DNA from: Nonlabens sp.
GTDB taxonomy: Bacteria; Bacteroidota; Bacteroidia; Flavobacteriales; Flavobacteriaceae
Reading direction: 5' to 3'
NCBI GenBank assembly: GCA_030731685.1
Contig: JANQTO010000066.1
Span: 318 to 7,335, forward strand
DNA: 7,018 nt
Both the position numbers and the translations under genes were made by a program. This document shows positions 1 through 6,245 of the stretch, in pieces (positions within the stretch are counted from its first letter, which is position 1; each line of letters begins with the position of its first letter). A model generated the notes under the pieces. The model made no database searches. It had not been told where the DNA came from and saw only the letters and a program-made list of their open reading frames with translations.

Positions 1-171
1 TCCCACACCATAGCTCACGTACATAGAACCTGTGCAAAAACTAGGCTCTATACTGTACTTCAAATCACATTTGGGACAACGTTCCTTAACCTTGTTCATA
101 CTGGAGAAATCATATGGGCTTGCTTCTAAAAAATCGCCTTGCCTGCATTGTGGACATTTGAGAAATAGCAT
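1..171 (-). CDS. DUF983 family protein, N-terminal 57 residues (3' end outside window)
   Basis: On the minus strand an open frame starts at an ATG (171-169) and runs off the left edge without a stop. The 57 visible residues carry two zinc-ribbon knuckles, C6-P-Q-C9 and C32-P-K-C35. They are followed by a stretch ending EPSF..GSMYVSYGVG, which is the pattern I know from DUF983: a short N-terminal zinc ribbon, then a conserved GAMYVSYG-like segment leading into the membrane helices, which would lie outside the window. The biochemical function of DUF983 is not established. The gene diverges from the metal-efflux operon that starts at 289, so the 117 nt between them must hold both promoters. No Shine-Dalgarno sequence precedes the ATG, which is usual in Bacteroidota. 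The family call rests on remembered motif similarity. Reading frame and cysteine pairs are seen directly. Confidence 0.8.
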   Translation of the reverse strand, partial: MLFLKCPQCRQGDFLEASPYDFSSMNKVKERCPKCDLKYSIEPSFCTGSMYVSYGVG

Positions 172-288
172 GCTGTAGAAATAGGAATTTTTCATGTGGT
201 ACATTTTATACAATAATACTATGGAGCATTACCTGTGGTTTGTAACCTTTGATACACACAACTAAAAAAAATAATATACCTTTACATC
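172..288. promoter_or_regulatory. Divergent intergenic region, promoters presumed but not resolved
   Basis: These 117 nt separate two divergently oriented genes and so should contain promoters for both strands. The region is AT-rich, with an A-run at about 263-271 and ATAATATA just before the start at 289. The closest thing to the Bacteroidota -7 element (TAnnTTTG) on the plus strand is TAACCTTTG at 243-251. It has one base too many between TA and TTTG, and I see no TTG about 19-20 nt upstream of it. On the minus strand I find no clean pair either. I see no obvious operator palindrome. The promoter role is inferred from gene orientation only. Confidence 0.4.
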
Positions 289-693
289 ATGCTTAAATGG
301 TTTTCTACATCGTTTGCCTTGTTACTGCTTTTACAAAGCAGCAACATAAGTATTTCCGATGTTTTGAAAATAGATAATCTTATCTCTCATGCGCGTTTTC
401 ACGGCGAGTATCATGGTGATAGTCTGTTTGTATTTATCTCTAAGCACTACGGTGAGTTGAAAGAATCTCATAATCAAGAGCATAAGCACGAGCAAACCGA
501 GCATGAGCATTTGCCATTCAACCACAGTAGCTGCGCTCATCATGTGGTAGTCATTGCCTATTTCACACCTGCTAGTAAAGAGGAATTAAAGACCATTCAA
601 TTAGACGAGTTAAAAGAGTCTAATTTTCACTACAGCGCACCATTTTCTATAGCGCACACCACTGGCCTGCTGCAACCGCCACGGGAATCGTAA
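289..693 (+). CDS. Small secreted histidine-rich protein, putative periplasmic metal-binding partner of the RND pump
   Basis: This 134-residue protein has a short basic N-terminus (K3) and a hydrophobic stretch (about residues 8-20, with five consecutive leucines), consistent with Sec export. The cleavage site is not clear. The mature part contains 14 histidines (34, 38, 42, 53, 61, 65, 67, 72, 74, 79, 84, 85, 114, 123) and one cysteine (C82). They are densest between residues 61 and 85, interspersed with glutamates (HNQEHKHEQTEHEH, then LPFNH..CAHH), a composition suited to binding divalent metal. I recall similar small proteins, usually called hypothetical, directly upstream of CzcA/CusA genes in Flavobacteriia, often with the same LISH..., LPF.H and C.H features. 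No enzyme motif is visible. The gene lies 72 nt upstream of the pump gene on the same strand, so a role as periplasmic metal buffer, chaperone or sensor is inferred from composition and position. No Shine-Dalgarno sequence precedes the ATG. The antisense frame over this gene is a shadow. Confidence 0.8.
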   Translation: MLKWFSTSFALLLLLQSSNISISDVLKIDNLISHARFHGEYHGDSLFVFISKHYGELKESHNQEHKHEQTEHEHLPFNHSSCAHHVVVIAYFTPASKEELKTIQLDELKESNFHYSAPFSIAHTTGLLQPPRES

Positions 694-762
694 AATAAAT
701 ACGTTTTAGTAGTGCGCTAATCATAAGGTGATTAGTGGCCTTACATTCATTTTATTTTACGA
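688..762 (+). repeat. Nested inverted repeats filling the spacer before the pump gene
   Basis: A perfect 12-bp inverted repeat has its left arm TCGTAAAATAAA at 688-699, covering the stop codon of the His-rich gene. Its right arm TTTATTTTACGA at 751-762 ends 3 nt before the pump ATG at 766. Nested inside is a hairpin, CTAATCA (717-723), loop TAAGG, TGATTAG (729-735), extendable by a G-T and a C-G pair to 715-737. The loop TAAGG (724-728) is also complementary to CCTTA (739-743), giving an alternative, mutually exclusive pairing. The pairings are seen directly. Their function (attenuation between genes 1 and 2, translational control of the pump, or an operator for a metalloregulator) is not shown. 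The arms are AT-rich, so chance is possible. Confidence 0.55.
715..737 (+). terminator. Possible weak terminator, attenuator or operator hairpin
   Basis: A 7-bp perfect stem (717-723 with 729-735) has a 5-nt loop and one further wobble and one further Watson-Crick pair at its base. The downstream sequence is T-rich only from about 747 and lacks a continuous U-tract directly after the stem. As an intrinsic terminator it is therefore weak, and partial termination or attenuation is more plausible than a full stop. A 7-5-7 inverted repeat would also suit a dimeric DNA-binding regulator. I cannot distinguish these from sequence alone. Confidence 0.35.
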
Positions 763-765
763 AAT

Positions 766-3700
766 ATGCTATCTAATATTATTCAATTTAGTATAAAGAA
801 CAAGTTTCTTGTACTTTTATTTACAGCCTTTATTATTGGGTTTGGGCTGTATTCTTTATCTCAAATTCCCATAGGCGCTGTGCCAGATGTTACAAACAAT
901 CAGGTACAGGTCATTACCACGTCGCGCAACCTTTCTACGCAAGACATGGAGCAATTTATTACCTATCCGGTAGAGCTGGAAATGGCAAACTTACCCGGCG
1001 TTATAGAGATACGGTCGGTTTCAAAATTTGGCCTTTCCGTCGTAACCATTGTTTTTGAAGATGACATGGGTACCTATTTACCACGCCAGCTTATTGCAGA
1101 GAAAATTAAATCGGCATCTGAGAAAATTCCGGAAGGTTTCGGAACACCTGAAATGGGACCTATTACCACAGGTTTGGGCGAGATTTATCAATATGTACTT
1201 GATGTAAAGCCTGAATTTAAAGACCAGTATAATGCTGAGGATTTAAGAACCATTCAAGACTGGGTAGTTAGACGACAGCTCTCTGGAATTCCAGGAGTCG
1301 TAGAAGTAAATACTTGGGGTGGTTTTTTAAAACAATATGAAGTTGCCATTAATACCGAGAAACTCAATGCGATGAACATCAGCGCGCATGATGTTTTTAC
1401 AGCCATAGAGACAAATAACAGTGTTTCTGGTGGTGGTTACATAGAAAAGGTTAATCAAGCCTATTTTATACGCGGTGAAGGACTTGTAAAATCACTTGAT
1501 GACATTAAGAACATCGTCGTTAAAAACGATGGTGGTTTACCCATTTACATTAAAGATGTAGCAACGGTAGGTTATGGAAGTGCGGTGCGTTTCGGAGCGA
1601 TTACTGGAAATGGCGAAGGCGAAAAAGTTCTGGGACAAGTCATGATGCTCAAAGATGCCAACTCTAAAAAAGTAATAGAAGCTGTAAAAGAGCGCGTGGA
1701 TGAAATTTCAAAATCGTTGCCCGAAGGTGTTTACATCAACGCCTTTTTAGACCGCAGTGAGCTTATTGCAAAAACCACTTTTACCGTGACAGAAAACCTT
1801 GTTCTAGGTTGCCTTATTGTCATTTTTGTAGTGGTTTTATTGCTGGGCAACTTTCGCTCGGGTCTCGTTGTGGCATCAGTAATACCGTTGTGTTTGCTGT
1901 TTGCACTTTCCTTGATGTACATTTTTGGGGTAGATGCAAACCTCATGAGTTTAGGTGCGATAGACTTTGGGATTATTATAGACGGTGCAGTAATAATCGT
2001 AGAATATATTGCCTTTGAAATTACCAGAAGGAAAGATGATATTCTCGCTTTCGCGAAAGCGGAACAACAACAAATAAAAGACACCATTACATTCAACGGT
2101 GCTAACAAAATGATGACGAGCGCAATCTTTGGGCAACTCATTATACTCATCGTATTTATTCCGATTCTTTCTTTGAGCGGTGTAGAAGGAAAAATGTTTA
2201 AACCTATGGCGCTCACGTTTAGCTTTGCGTTGCTAGGTGCAATGCTCTTTTGTTTCACCTATGTTCCGGTTGTAGCATCTATGTTCTTAAAACCGTCTAC
2301 AGCGACAGATAAGAACATATCGGTTCGATTAATGAAATGGCTTACAAGACGTTACGAGCCTGTTATAAACTGGGCGTTGAACAGCAAAAAACTTGTTTTA
2401 GGTATCGCTACAGGAATGCTTGCGGTCACTATTTTCATTTTTACCACCATGGGTGGAGAATTTGTACCTACACTTGACGAGGGCGATTTTGTGATTCAGC
2501 CAGTTCTAAAAACAGGTACGTCCCTTAGTAATACGGTCGAAATTACAACACAGATAGAGCAAATTCTCTTAAAAGAATTTCCCGAGGTAAAACAAGTGGT
2601 TACAAGAATAGGCGCTGCCGAAGTTCCTACTGACCCGATGTCTATGGAAGAAAGCGACGTCATCATCATTCTAAAACCAAAGAGTGAGTGGACCAGCGCA
2701 GACTCAAAAGACGAGCTCGCAGACAAGTTTAAAGAAGCGCTGGCTGTTATTCCTGGAATGGATGTAGAGTTTACGCAACCCATAGAAATGCGATTCAATG
2801 AACTCATAACCGGTGTACGTGCAGATATTGCTATTAAAATCTTTGGTGATGACCTAGACGTACTCGCAAAAAAAGGAGCAGAGATAGGTGACCTTATCAC
2901 TAATGTTCCTGGAGCAGCTGACATTTCTGTAGAAAAAATAGCAGGTTTGCCTGAAATGAGTGTACAGTATAATCGGGCAAAAATAGCACGATACGGCCTC
3001 AATATACAGGAGTTAAATGACATGGTATCCATGGCATTTGCTGGTAAAACAGCTGGAAGTGTTTTTGAAGGTGAAAAACGTTTTGACCTCGTTGTACGTC
3101 TCGATAAAGATAAACGTCAAGATATAGACAATCTTAAAAACCTATTTGTAGACCTGCCTGCTGGTGGTAAAGTGCCATTAAGCGAGCTCGCAGATGTTAC
3201 CTACCAAAAAGGTGCTGCAAAAATCTCACGTGACGACACACGTCGTCGTATTGTGGTAGGTATTAACGTGCGTAATCGCGATTTACAAGGTGTGGTAGAT
3301 GACGTGCAGGCATTAATTAGTAAAAATGTAAAGCTACCTGTGGGCTATTCCATAACCTACGGCGGGCAGTTTGAAAATCTACAAAGCGCAACAGACAGGC
3401 TGCTCGTAGCAGTTCCTATCGCGCTCATTCTCATATTTATATTGCTCTACTTTGCATTTAAGTCAGTTAAAGACGCTCTCATGATTTATAGCGCCATACC
3501 ACTTGCTGCGGTAGGTGGTGTCCTGTTGTTGTGGATACGCGATTTGCCTTTTAGCATTAGTGCTGGTGTGGGCTTTATTGCACTTTTCGGTATTGCTGTA
3601 TTGAACGGCATTGTACTCATAGAACACTTTAAAGAATTACAAAAAGAAAAATTTGACAGTATGGAAGCGCTCATAAAACAAGGAACTAAAGACAGGTTGC

Positions 3701-5088
3701 GGGCAGTCTTGCTCACAGCGAGTGCTGCTGCGCTAGGCTTTTTACCTATGGCTATTTCTACAAACGCAGGTGCTGAAGTTCAAAGACCACTTGCAACGGT
3801 TGTGATAGGTGGACTTATAACTGCAACAATATTAACACTCGTGGTGCTACCTGTGTTATATGCATATCTCAATACACCGCGCAAAACCTCTAAAAAGGCT
3901 CACAAAACCATTGTTGCGGGATTTGTGGTTCTATTGTTTTCGGTCCATGTAAATGCACAACAACCGCAATCGCTTGAAGATTTATACAAGCTTGCACTAG
4001 AAAACAATGCAGATTTAAAATCATATGATTTGCAAACAGAGCAGTCTAGAGCACTTATTAAAAGTGCGTATACGTTTGATAAAACACAAGTGTATTACTC
4101 GTTTGACCAGAATAACTTAGCGATAAATGATTTGCCCTTGCGTGTTTTTGGAGTTCAACAAGATTTTAAATTCCCAACAGTTTATGGAGCCGAAAAACGT
4201 CTGAATCAAGAACGTTACAAAGTAAGCACCAGCGCATATGATATTCAGAAAAAGGCGGTGCAGCGTAAAGTAACGAGTGCATATTACAGTTATCTTATAG
4301 CAAGAGAAAAGGAGCAGGTTTATAGCCGTTTAGATAGCGTTTACAGTAGTTTTTCACAAATTGCTGCACGACGATTTGAGTTGGGCGAGACGACATACCT
4401 AGAAAAAATAACCGCAGCCTCTAAACAGCGACAAATTCATTTAAAATACATACAAACACAGCAAGAGGTATTACTCGCTACAAATGAACTCGCGCGCACG
4501 GTGCAAACAGACCAGCAACTAGATATTGCATCCTTGATGTCTCTCAAGGTTCCTTTAGAATCCTTAGATAGCAGTAAAAGTCCTGAGCTCGCATATTACC
4601 AAAACAGGATAACGCAATCACAGGCAGAACGCCGTTTAGAAAAACAACAGTTATTACCAGACTTAAGTTTGAGTTATTTCCAAGGTACAAATGCAGGCTT
4701 AAGTAACAGCTTGTATGGATATCAGGTAGGTGTGAAAATCCCGATTCTTTTCGGCGGGCAGTCTGCTCGTATTAAAGCAGCAACCATAGCTGAGGACGTT
4801 GCAACAGAACAGTCCATAGAGTATGCACTACAACTTAAAGCTAAATATAGAGCTCTAGAACTAGAACGGGCGCAACTACAAGAAGCACTTGATTATTACG
4901 AAAATGAAGGAGAAAAACTGTCTGATGAAATTTTAAAAACAGCCGACGGCAGTTTTAGAAACGGTGAGATAGATTTTTACCAGTACATTCTAAGCCTTGA
5001 CAGCGCTTATGAAATAACCTTGAGTTATCTAGATAAGTTGCACGCTTATAATGAAATAACCATTGCCATGAACTTTTTAACCCTTTAA
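766..5088 (+). CDS. czcA: CzcA/CusA-type heavy-metal RND efflux pump fused to a TolC/CzcC-like outer-membrane domain
   Basis: This is a proton-driven heavy-metal RND pump with an outer-membrane channel domain attached. Residues 1 to about 1037 are a full CzcA-type transporter, which is usually about 1040 residues. TM1 is at about 12-32, followed by a first periplasmic loop, TM2-6 at about 344-510, TM7 at about 543-562, a second large periplasmic loop, and TM8-12 at about 880-1036. TM4 carries the HME proton-relay motif DFGIIIDGAVIIVE with D400, D406 and E413. These match D402, D408 and E415 of Cupriavidus CzcA, so divalent cations (Co, Zn, Cd, Ni) are more likely substrates than Cu/Ag. The residue after E413 is Y where N is typical. 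Residues 1065-1440 are a TolC/outer-membrane efflux protein domain: SLEDLYKLALENNADLKS at its start, long helices, a GVKIPILFGG strand motif and a typical C-terminal helix. The junction (about 1039-1064) resembles a Sec signal peptide. Such fusions are known in Bacteroidota. The frame is intact, with no shift at the join. No Shine-Dalgarno sequence precedes the ATG. The adaptor gene follows after 10 nt. Confidence 0.95.
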   Translation: MLSNIIQFSIKNKFLVLLFTAFIIGFGLYSLSQIPIGAVPDVTNNQVQVITTSRNLSTQDMEQFITYPVELEMANLPGVIEIRSVSKFGLSVVTIVFEDDMGTYLPRQLIAEKIKSASEKIPEGFGTPEMGPITTGLGEIYQYVLDVKPEFKDQYNAEDLRTIQDWVVRRQLSGIPGVVEVNTWGGFLKQYEVAINTEKLNAMNISAHDVFTAIETNNSVSGGGYIEKVNQAYFIRGEGLVKSLDDIKNIVVKNDGGLPIYIKDVATVGYGSAVRFGAITGNGEGEKVLGQVMMLKDANSKKVIEAVKERVDEISKSLPEGVYINAFLDRSELIAKTTFTVTENLVLGCLIVIFVVVLLLGNFRSGLVVASVIPLCLLFALSLMYIFGVDANLMSLGAIDFGIIIDGAVIIVEYIAFEITRRKDDILAFAKAEQQQIKDTITFNGANKMMTSAIFGQLIILIVFIPILSLSGVEGKMFKPMALTFSFALLGAMLFCFTYVPVVASMFLKPSTATDKNISVRLMKWLTRRYEPVINWALNSKKLVLGIATGMLAVTIFIFTTMGGEFVPTLDEGDFVIQPVLKTGTSLSNTVEITTQIEQILLKEFPEVKQVVTRIGAAEVPTDPMSMEESDVIIILKPKSEWTSADSKDELADKFKEALAVIPGMDVEFTQPIEMRFNELITGVRADIAIKIFGDDLDVLAKKGAEIGDLITNVPGAADISVEKIAGLPEMSVQYNRAKIARYGLNIQELNDMVSMAFAGKTAGSVFEGEKRFDLVVRLDKDKRQDIDNLKNLFVDLPAGGKVPLSELADVTYQKGAAKISRDDTRRRIVVGINVRNRDLQGVVDDVQALISKNVKLPVGYSITYGGQFENLQSATDRLLVAVPIALILIFILLYFAFKSVKDALMIYSAIPLAAVGGVLLLWIRDLPFSISAGVGFIALFGIAVLNGIVLIEHFKELQKEKFDSMEALIKQGTKDRLRAVLLTASAAALGFLPMAISTNAGAEVQRPLATVVIGGLITATILTLVVLPVLYAYLNTPRKTSKKAHKTIVAGFVVLLFSVHVNAQQPQSLEDLYKLALENNADLKSYDLQTEQSRALIKSAYTFDKTQVYYSFDQNNLAINDLPLRVFGVQQDFKFPTVYGAEKRLNQERYKVSTSAYDIQKKAVQRKVTSAYYSYLIAREKEQVYSRLDSVYSSFSQIAARRFELGETTYLEKITAASKQRQIHLKYIQTQQEVLLATNELARTVQTDQQLDIASLMSLKVPLESLDSSKSPELAYYQNRITQSQAERRLEKQQLLPDLSLSYFQGTNAGLSNSLYGYQVGVKIPILFGGQSARIKAATIAEDVATEQSIEYALQLKAKYRALELERAQLQEALDYYENEGEKLSDEILKTADGSFRNGEIDFYQYILSLDSAYEITLSYLDKLHAYNEITIAMNFLTL
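2046..2061. repeat. 16-bp perfect palindrome CGCTTTCGCGAAAGCG, copy 1
   Basis: This perfect self-complementary 16-mer lies inside the pump gene, where it reads A428-F-A-K-A432. The site is in the cytoplasmic segment between TM4 and TM5, a part of HME-RND pumps that varies between homologues. An identical copy lies at 6022-6037. I recall this sequence as a highly iterated palindrome in some marine Flavobacteriia. Its genome-wide abundance cannot be tested from this window. Confidence 0.85.
3880..3957 (+). other. Internal signal-peptide-like segment at the pump/outer-membrane domain junction
   Basis: Codons 1039-1064 of the pump gene encode a basic stretch (R1039, K1040, K1043, K1044, K1047), then a hydrophobic core from T1048 to V1060, then V1062-N-A1064 followed by QQ. 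This is the layout of a Sec signal peptide with a V-x-A signal peptidase I site. TM12 of an RND pump ends in the cytoplasm, so the segment would start on the correct side of the membrane to act as a signal sequence and deliver the TolC-like domain to the periplasm. No in-frame ATG lies near the junction that would allow separate initiation. A GTG (codon 1054) lies inside the hydrophobic core and is an unlikely start. Cleavage is inferred, not shown. Confidence 0.65.
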
Positions 5089-5098
5089 TCATCACGTT

Positions 5099-6244
5099 AT
5101 GATACGTACAACATATACTATTATCTTATTAAGTCTTACCATATTAATAACCAGTTGTGGAGACAAAACAACAGATTCTCAAAACGAAGAAACAGCGCAA
5201 GAAACAGAAACCAGCGATTTCATTACCATAACTCAAGCACAGTTTGACCAGAGCGATATGAAATTGGGTTCACTAGAAGATAAAGAATTTCCTGTGGTCG
5301 TGAGTTGCACAGGAACCATAGATGTACCACCAGAAAATAGGGCAGTGGTAAACGCAACTATGGGCGGTTATATTAAGACAACTCCTTTATTAATAGGTGA
5401 TAAGGTGCGTAAAGGTCAAGTGTTAGTTACGATAGAAAATCCTGAGTTTGTGACCTTGCAACAAAACTATATGGAAACCTATGAGCAACTTGCATATTTG
5501 AAAATGGCTTATAACAATCAACAAACGATGAAAACCGAAAACATCACTTCGCAAAAAAGTTATTTGAAAGCCGAGAGTGATTACAAAAGCACCCTTGCGC
5601 GCCACAATGGACTAGAAAAACAATTGCAGTTACTCCATATTTCAGCTTCAAGCGTGCGGGCTGGTAGAATAAGTAGTGTGGTTAGCGTTTATGCACCCAT
5701 ATCTGGCAGTATCACCAGTATTAACGTAACTAAAGGAACCTATGTCTCGCCAGCGACTGCCATCTTAGAAATCATCGATAATGACCATATTCATTTGGAA
5801 CTATCGGTTTTTGAAAAGGACATTATGAAGGTTAAAAAAGAACAAAGAATCAATTTCAAAATACCTGAGGCTTCTACAGCAAGTTACAACGCCGCAGTAC
5901 ATTTAGTAGGTACGACTATAGATGCGAGCAGAACCATAAAAGTTCATGGACACCTAGAAAAAGAAGAGAATAATCAGTTTCTGGTAGGTATGTTTGTAGA
6001 GGCTGGGATTGTTGTAGATAACGCTTTCGCGAAAGCGATACCACAAGAAGCAGTAGTGCAATTAGGAGAAGCATACTATGTTTTAATTTTAGAGAGCAAG
6101 CAAGGAAATGATTATAAATTCAAGCAAATACCCGTAACTTTAAAGGAGAATTATGGTGGTTTTGTAGCCTTAGAGAACAGTAATGCATTCAATGCACAAA
6201 CCCAGTTTTTGACCAAAGGCGCATTTAATTTAATAGGAGAATAA
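5099..6244 (+). CDS. czcB: CzcB-like RND periplasmic adaptor (membrane-fusion) lipoprotein
   Basis: This 381-residue protein is the periplasmic adaptor that links the inner-membrane pump to the outer-membrane channel. It starts with a lipoprotein signal: basic residue R3, hydrophobic residues 6-17, and lipobox ITSC with C20 as the predicted lipidated cysteine. An acidic, flexible linker (about 22-40) follows. The order after that is typical of the HlyD/CzcB family: first half of the lipoyl-like domain (about 80-115, including GGYIKTTPLLIGDKVRKGQ), an alpha-helical hairpin (about 116-185), second lipoyl half (about 196-227, APISGSITSINVTKGTYV), beta-barrel (about 228-308) and membrane-proximal domain (about 309-380). 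No extra metal-binding His-rich tail or CusF-like domain is seen. The gene starts 10 nt after the pump stop and ends 1 nt before the next start, so co-transcription is very likely. A second copy of the 16-bp palindrome encodes A309-F-A-K-A313 at the beta-barrel/membrane-proximal boundary. The length is normal for the family. Confidence 0.93.
   Translation: MIRTTYTIILLSLTILITSCGDKTTDSQNEETAQETETSDFITITQAQFDQSDMKLGSLEDKEFPVVVSCTGTIDVPPENRAVVNATMGGYIKTTPLLIGDKVRKGQVLVTIENPEFVTLQQNYMETYEQLAYLKMAYNNQQTMKTENITSQKSYLKAESDYKSTLARHNGLEKQLQLLHISASSVRAGRISSVVSVYAPISGSITSINVTKGTYVSPATAILEIIDNDHIHLELSVFEKDIMKVKKEQRINFKIPEASTASYNAAVHLVGTTIDASRTIKVHGHLEKEENNQFLVGMFVEAGIVVDNAFAKAIPQEAVVQLGEAYYVLILESKQGNDYKFKQIPVTLKENYGGFVALENSNAFNAQTQFLTKGAFNLIGE
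6022..6037. repeat. 16-bp perfect palindrome CGCTTTCGCGAAAGCG, copy 2
   Basis: This copy is identical to that at 2046-2061 and lies in the adaptor gene, encoding A309-F-A-K-A313 between the beta-barrel and membrane-proximal domains. It is in the same codon phase as copy 1. The flanking bases do not extend the palindrome (A on both sides) and are unrelated to those of copy 1, so the shared unit is the 16-mer itself, not a longer duplicated segment. Confidence 0.85.
6235..6240 (+). promoter_or_regulatory. Shine-Dalgarno-like AGGAGA before the VIT gene
   Basis: AGGAGA lies within the last codons of the adaptor gene; its AGGAG core ends 6 nt before the ATG at 6246. It supports that ATG over the internal ATG at 6255 as the start. 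It is the only start in this window with a clear Shine-Dalgarno match. The other starts have AT-rich leaders, as is usual for Bacteroidota. Confidence 0.5.
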
Positions 6245-6245
6245 T

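Noticed and set aside
243..251. TAACCTTTG as a Bacteroidota -7 promoter element for the His-rich gene.
   Set aside because: It has three bases instead of two between TA and TTTG, and no TTG at the expected upstream distance, so I do not call a promoter at that site.
1731..3032. Antisense open frames of 175 and 178 codons (1731-2258 and 2496-3032, minus strand) inside the pump gene.
   Set aside because: They lie entirely opposite well-conserved CzcA coding sequence and have Ser/Ile/Pro-rich low-complexity translations with no family resemblance. They are shadows of the pump's codon usage.
2713..4593. Repeated word GAGCTCGCA seen three times in the pump gene (near 2713, 3184 and 4588).
   Set aside because: Each copy encodes Glu-Leu-Ala in the same frame and the word is short, so codon preference explains it better than a repeat element.
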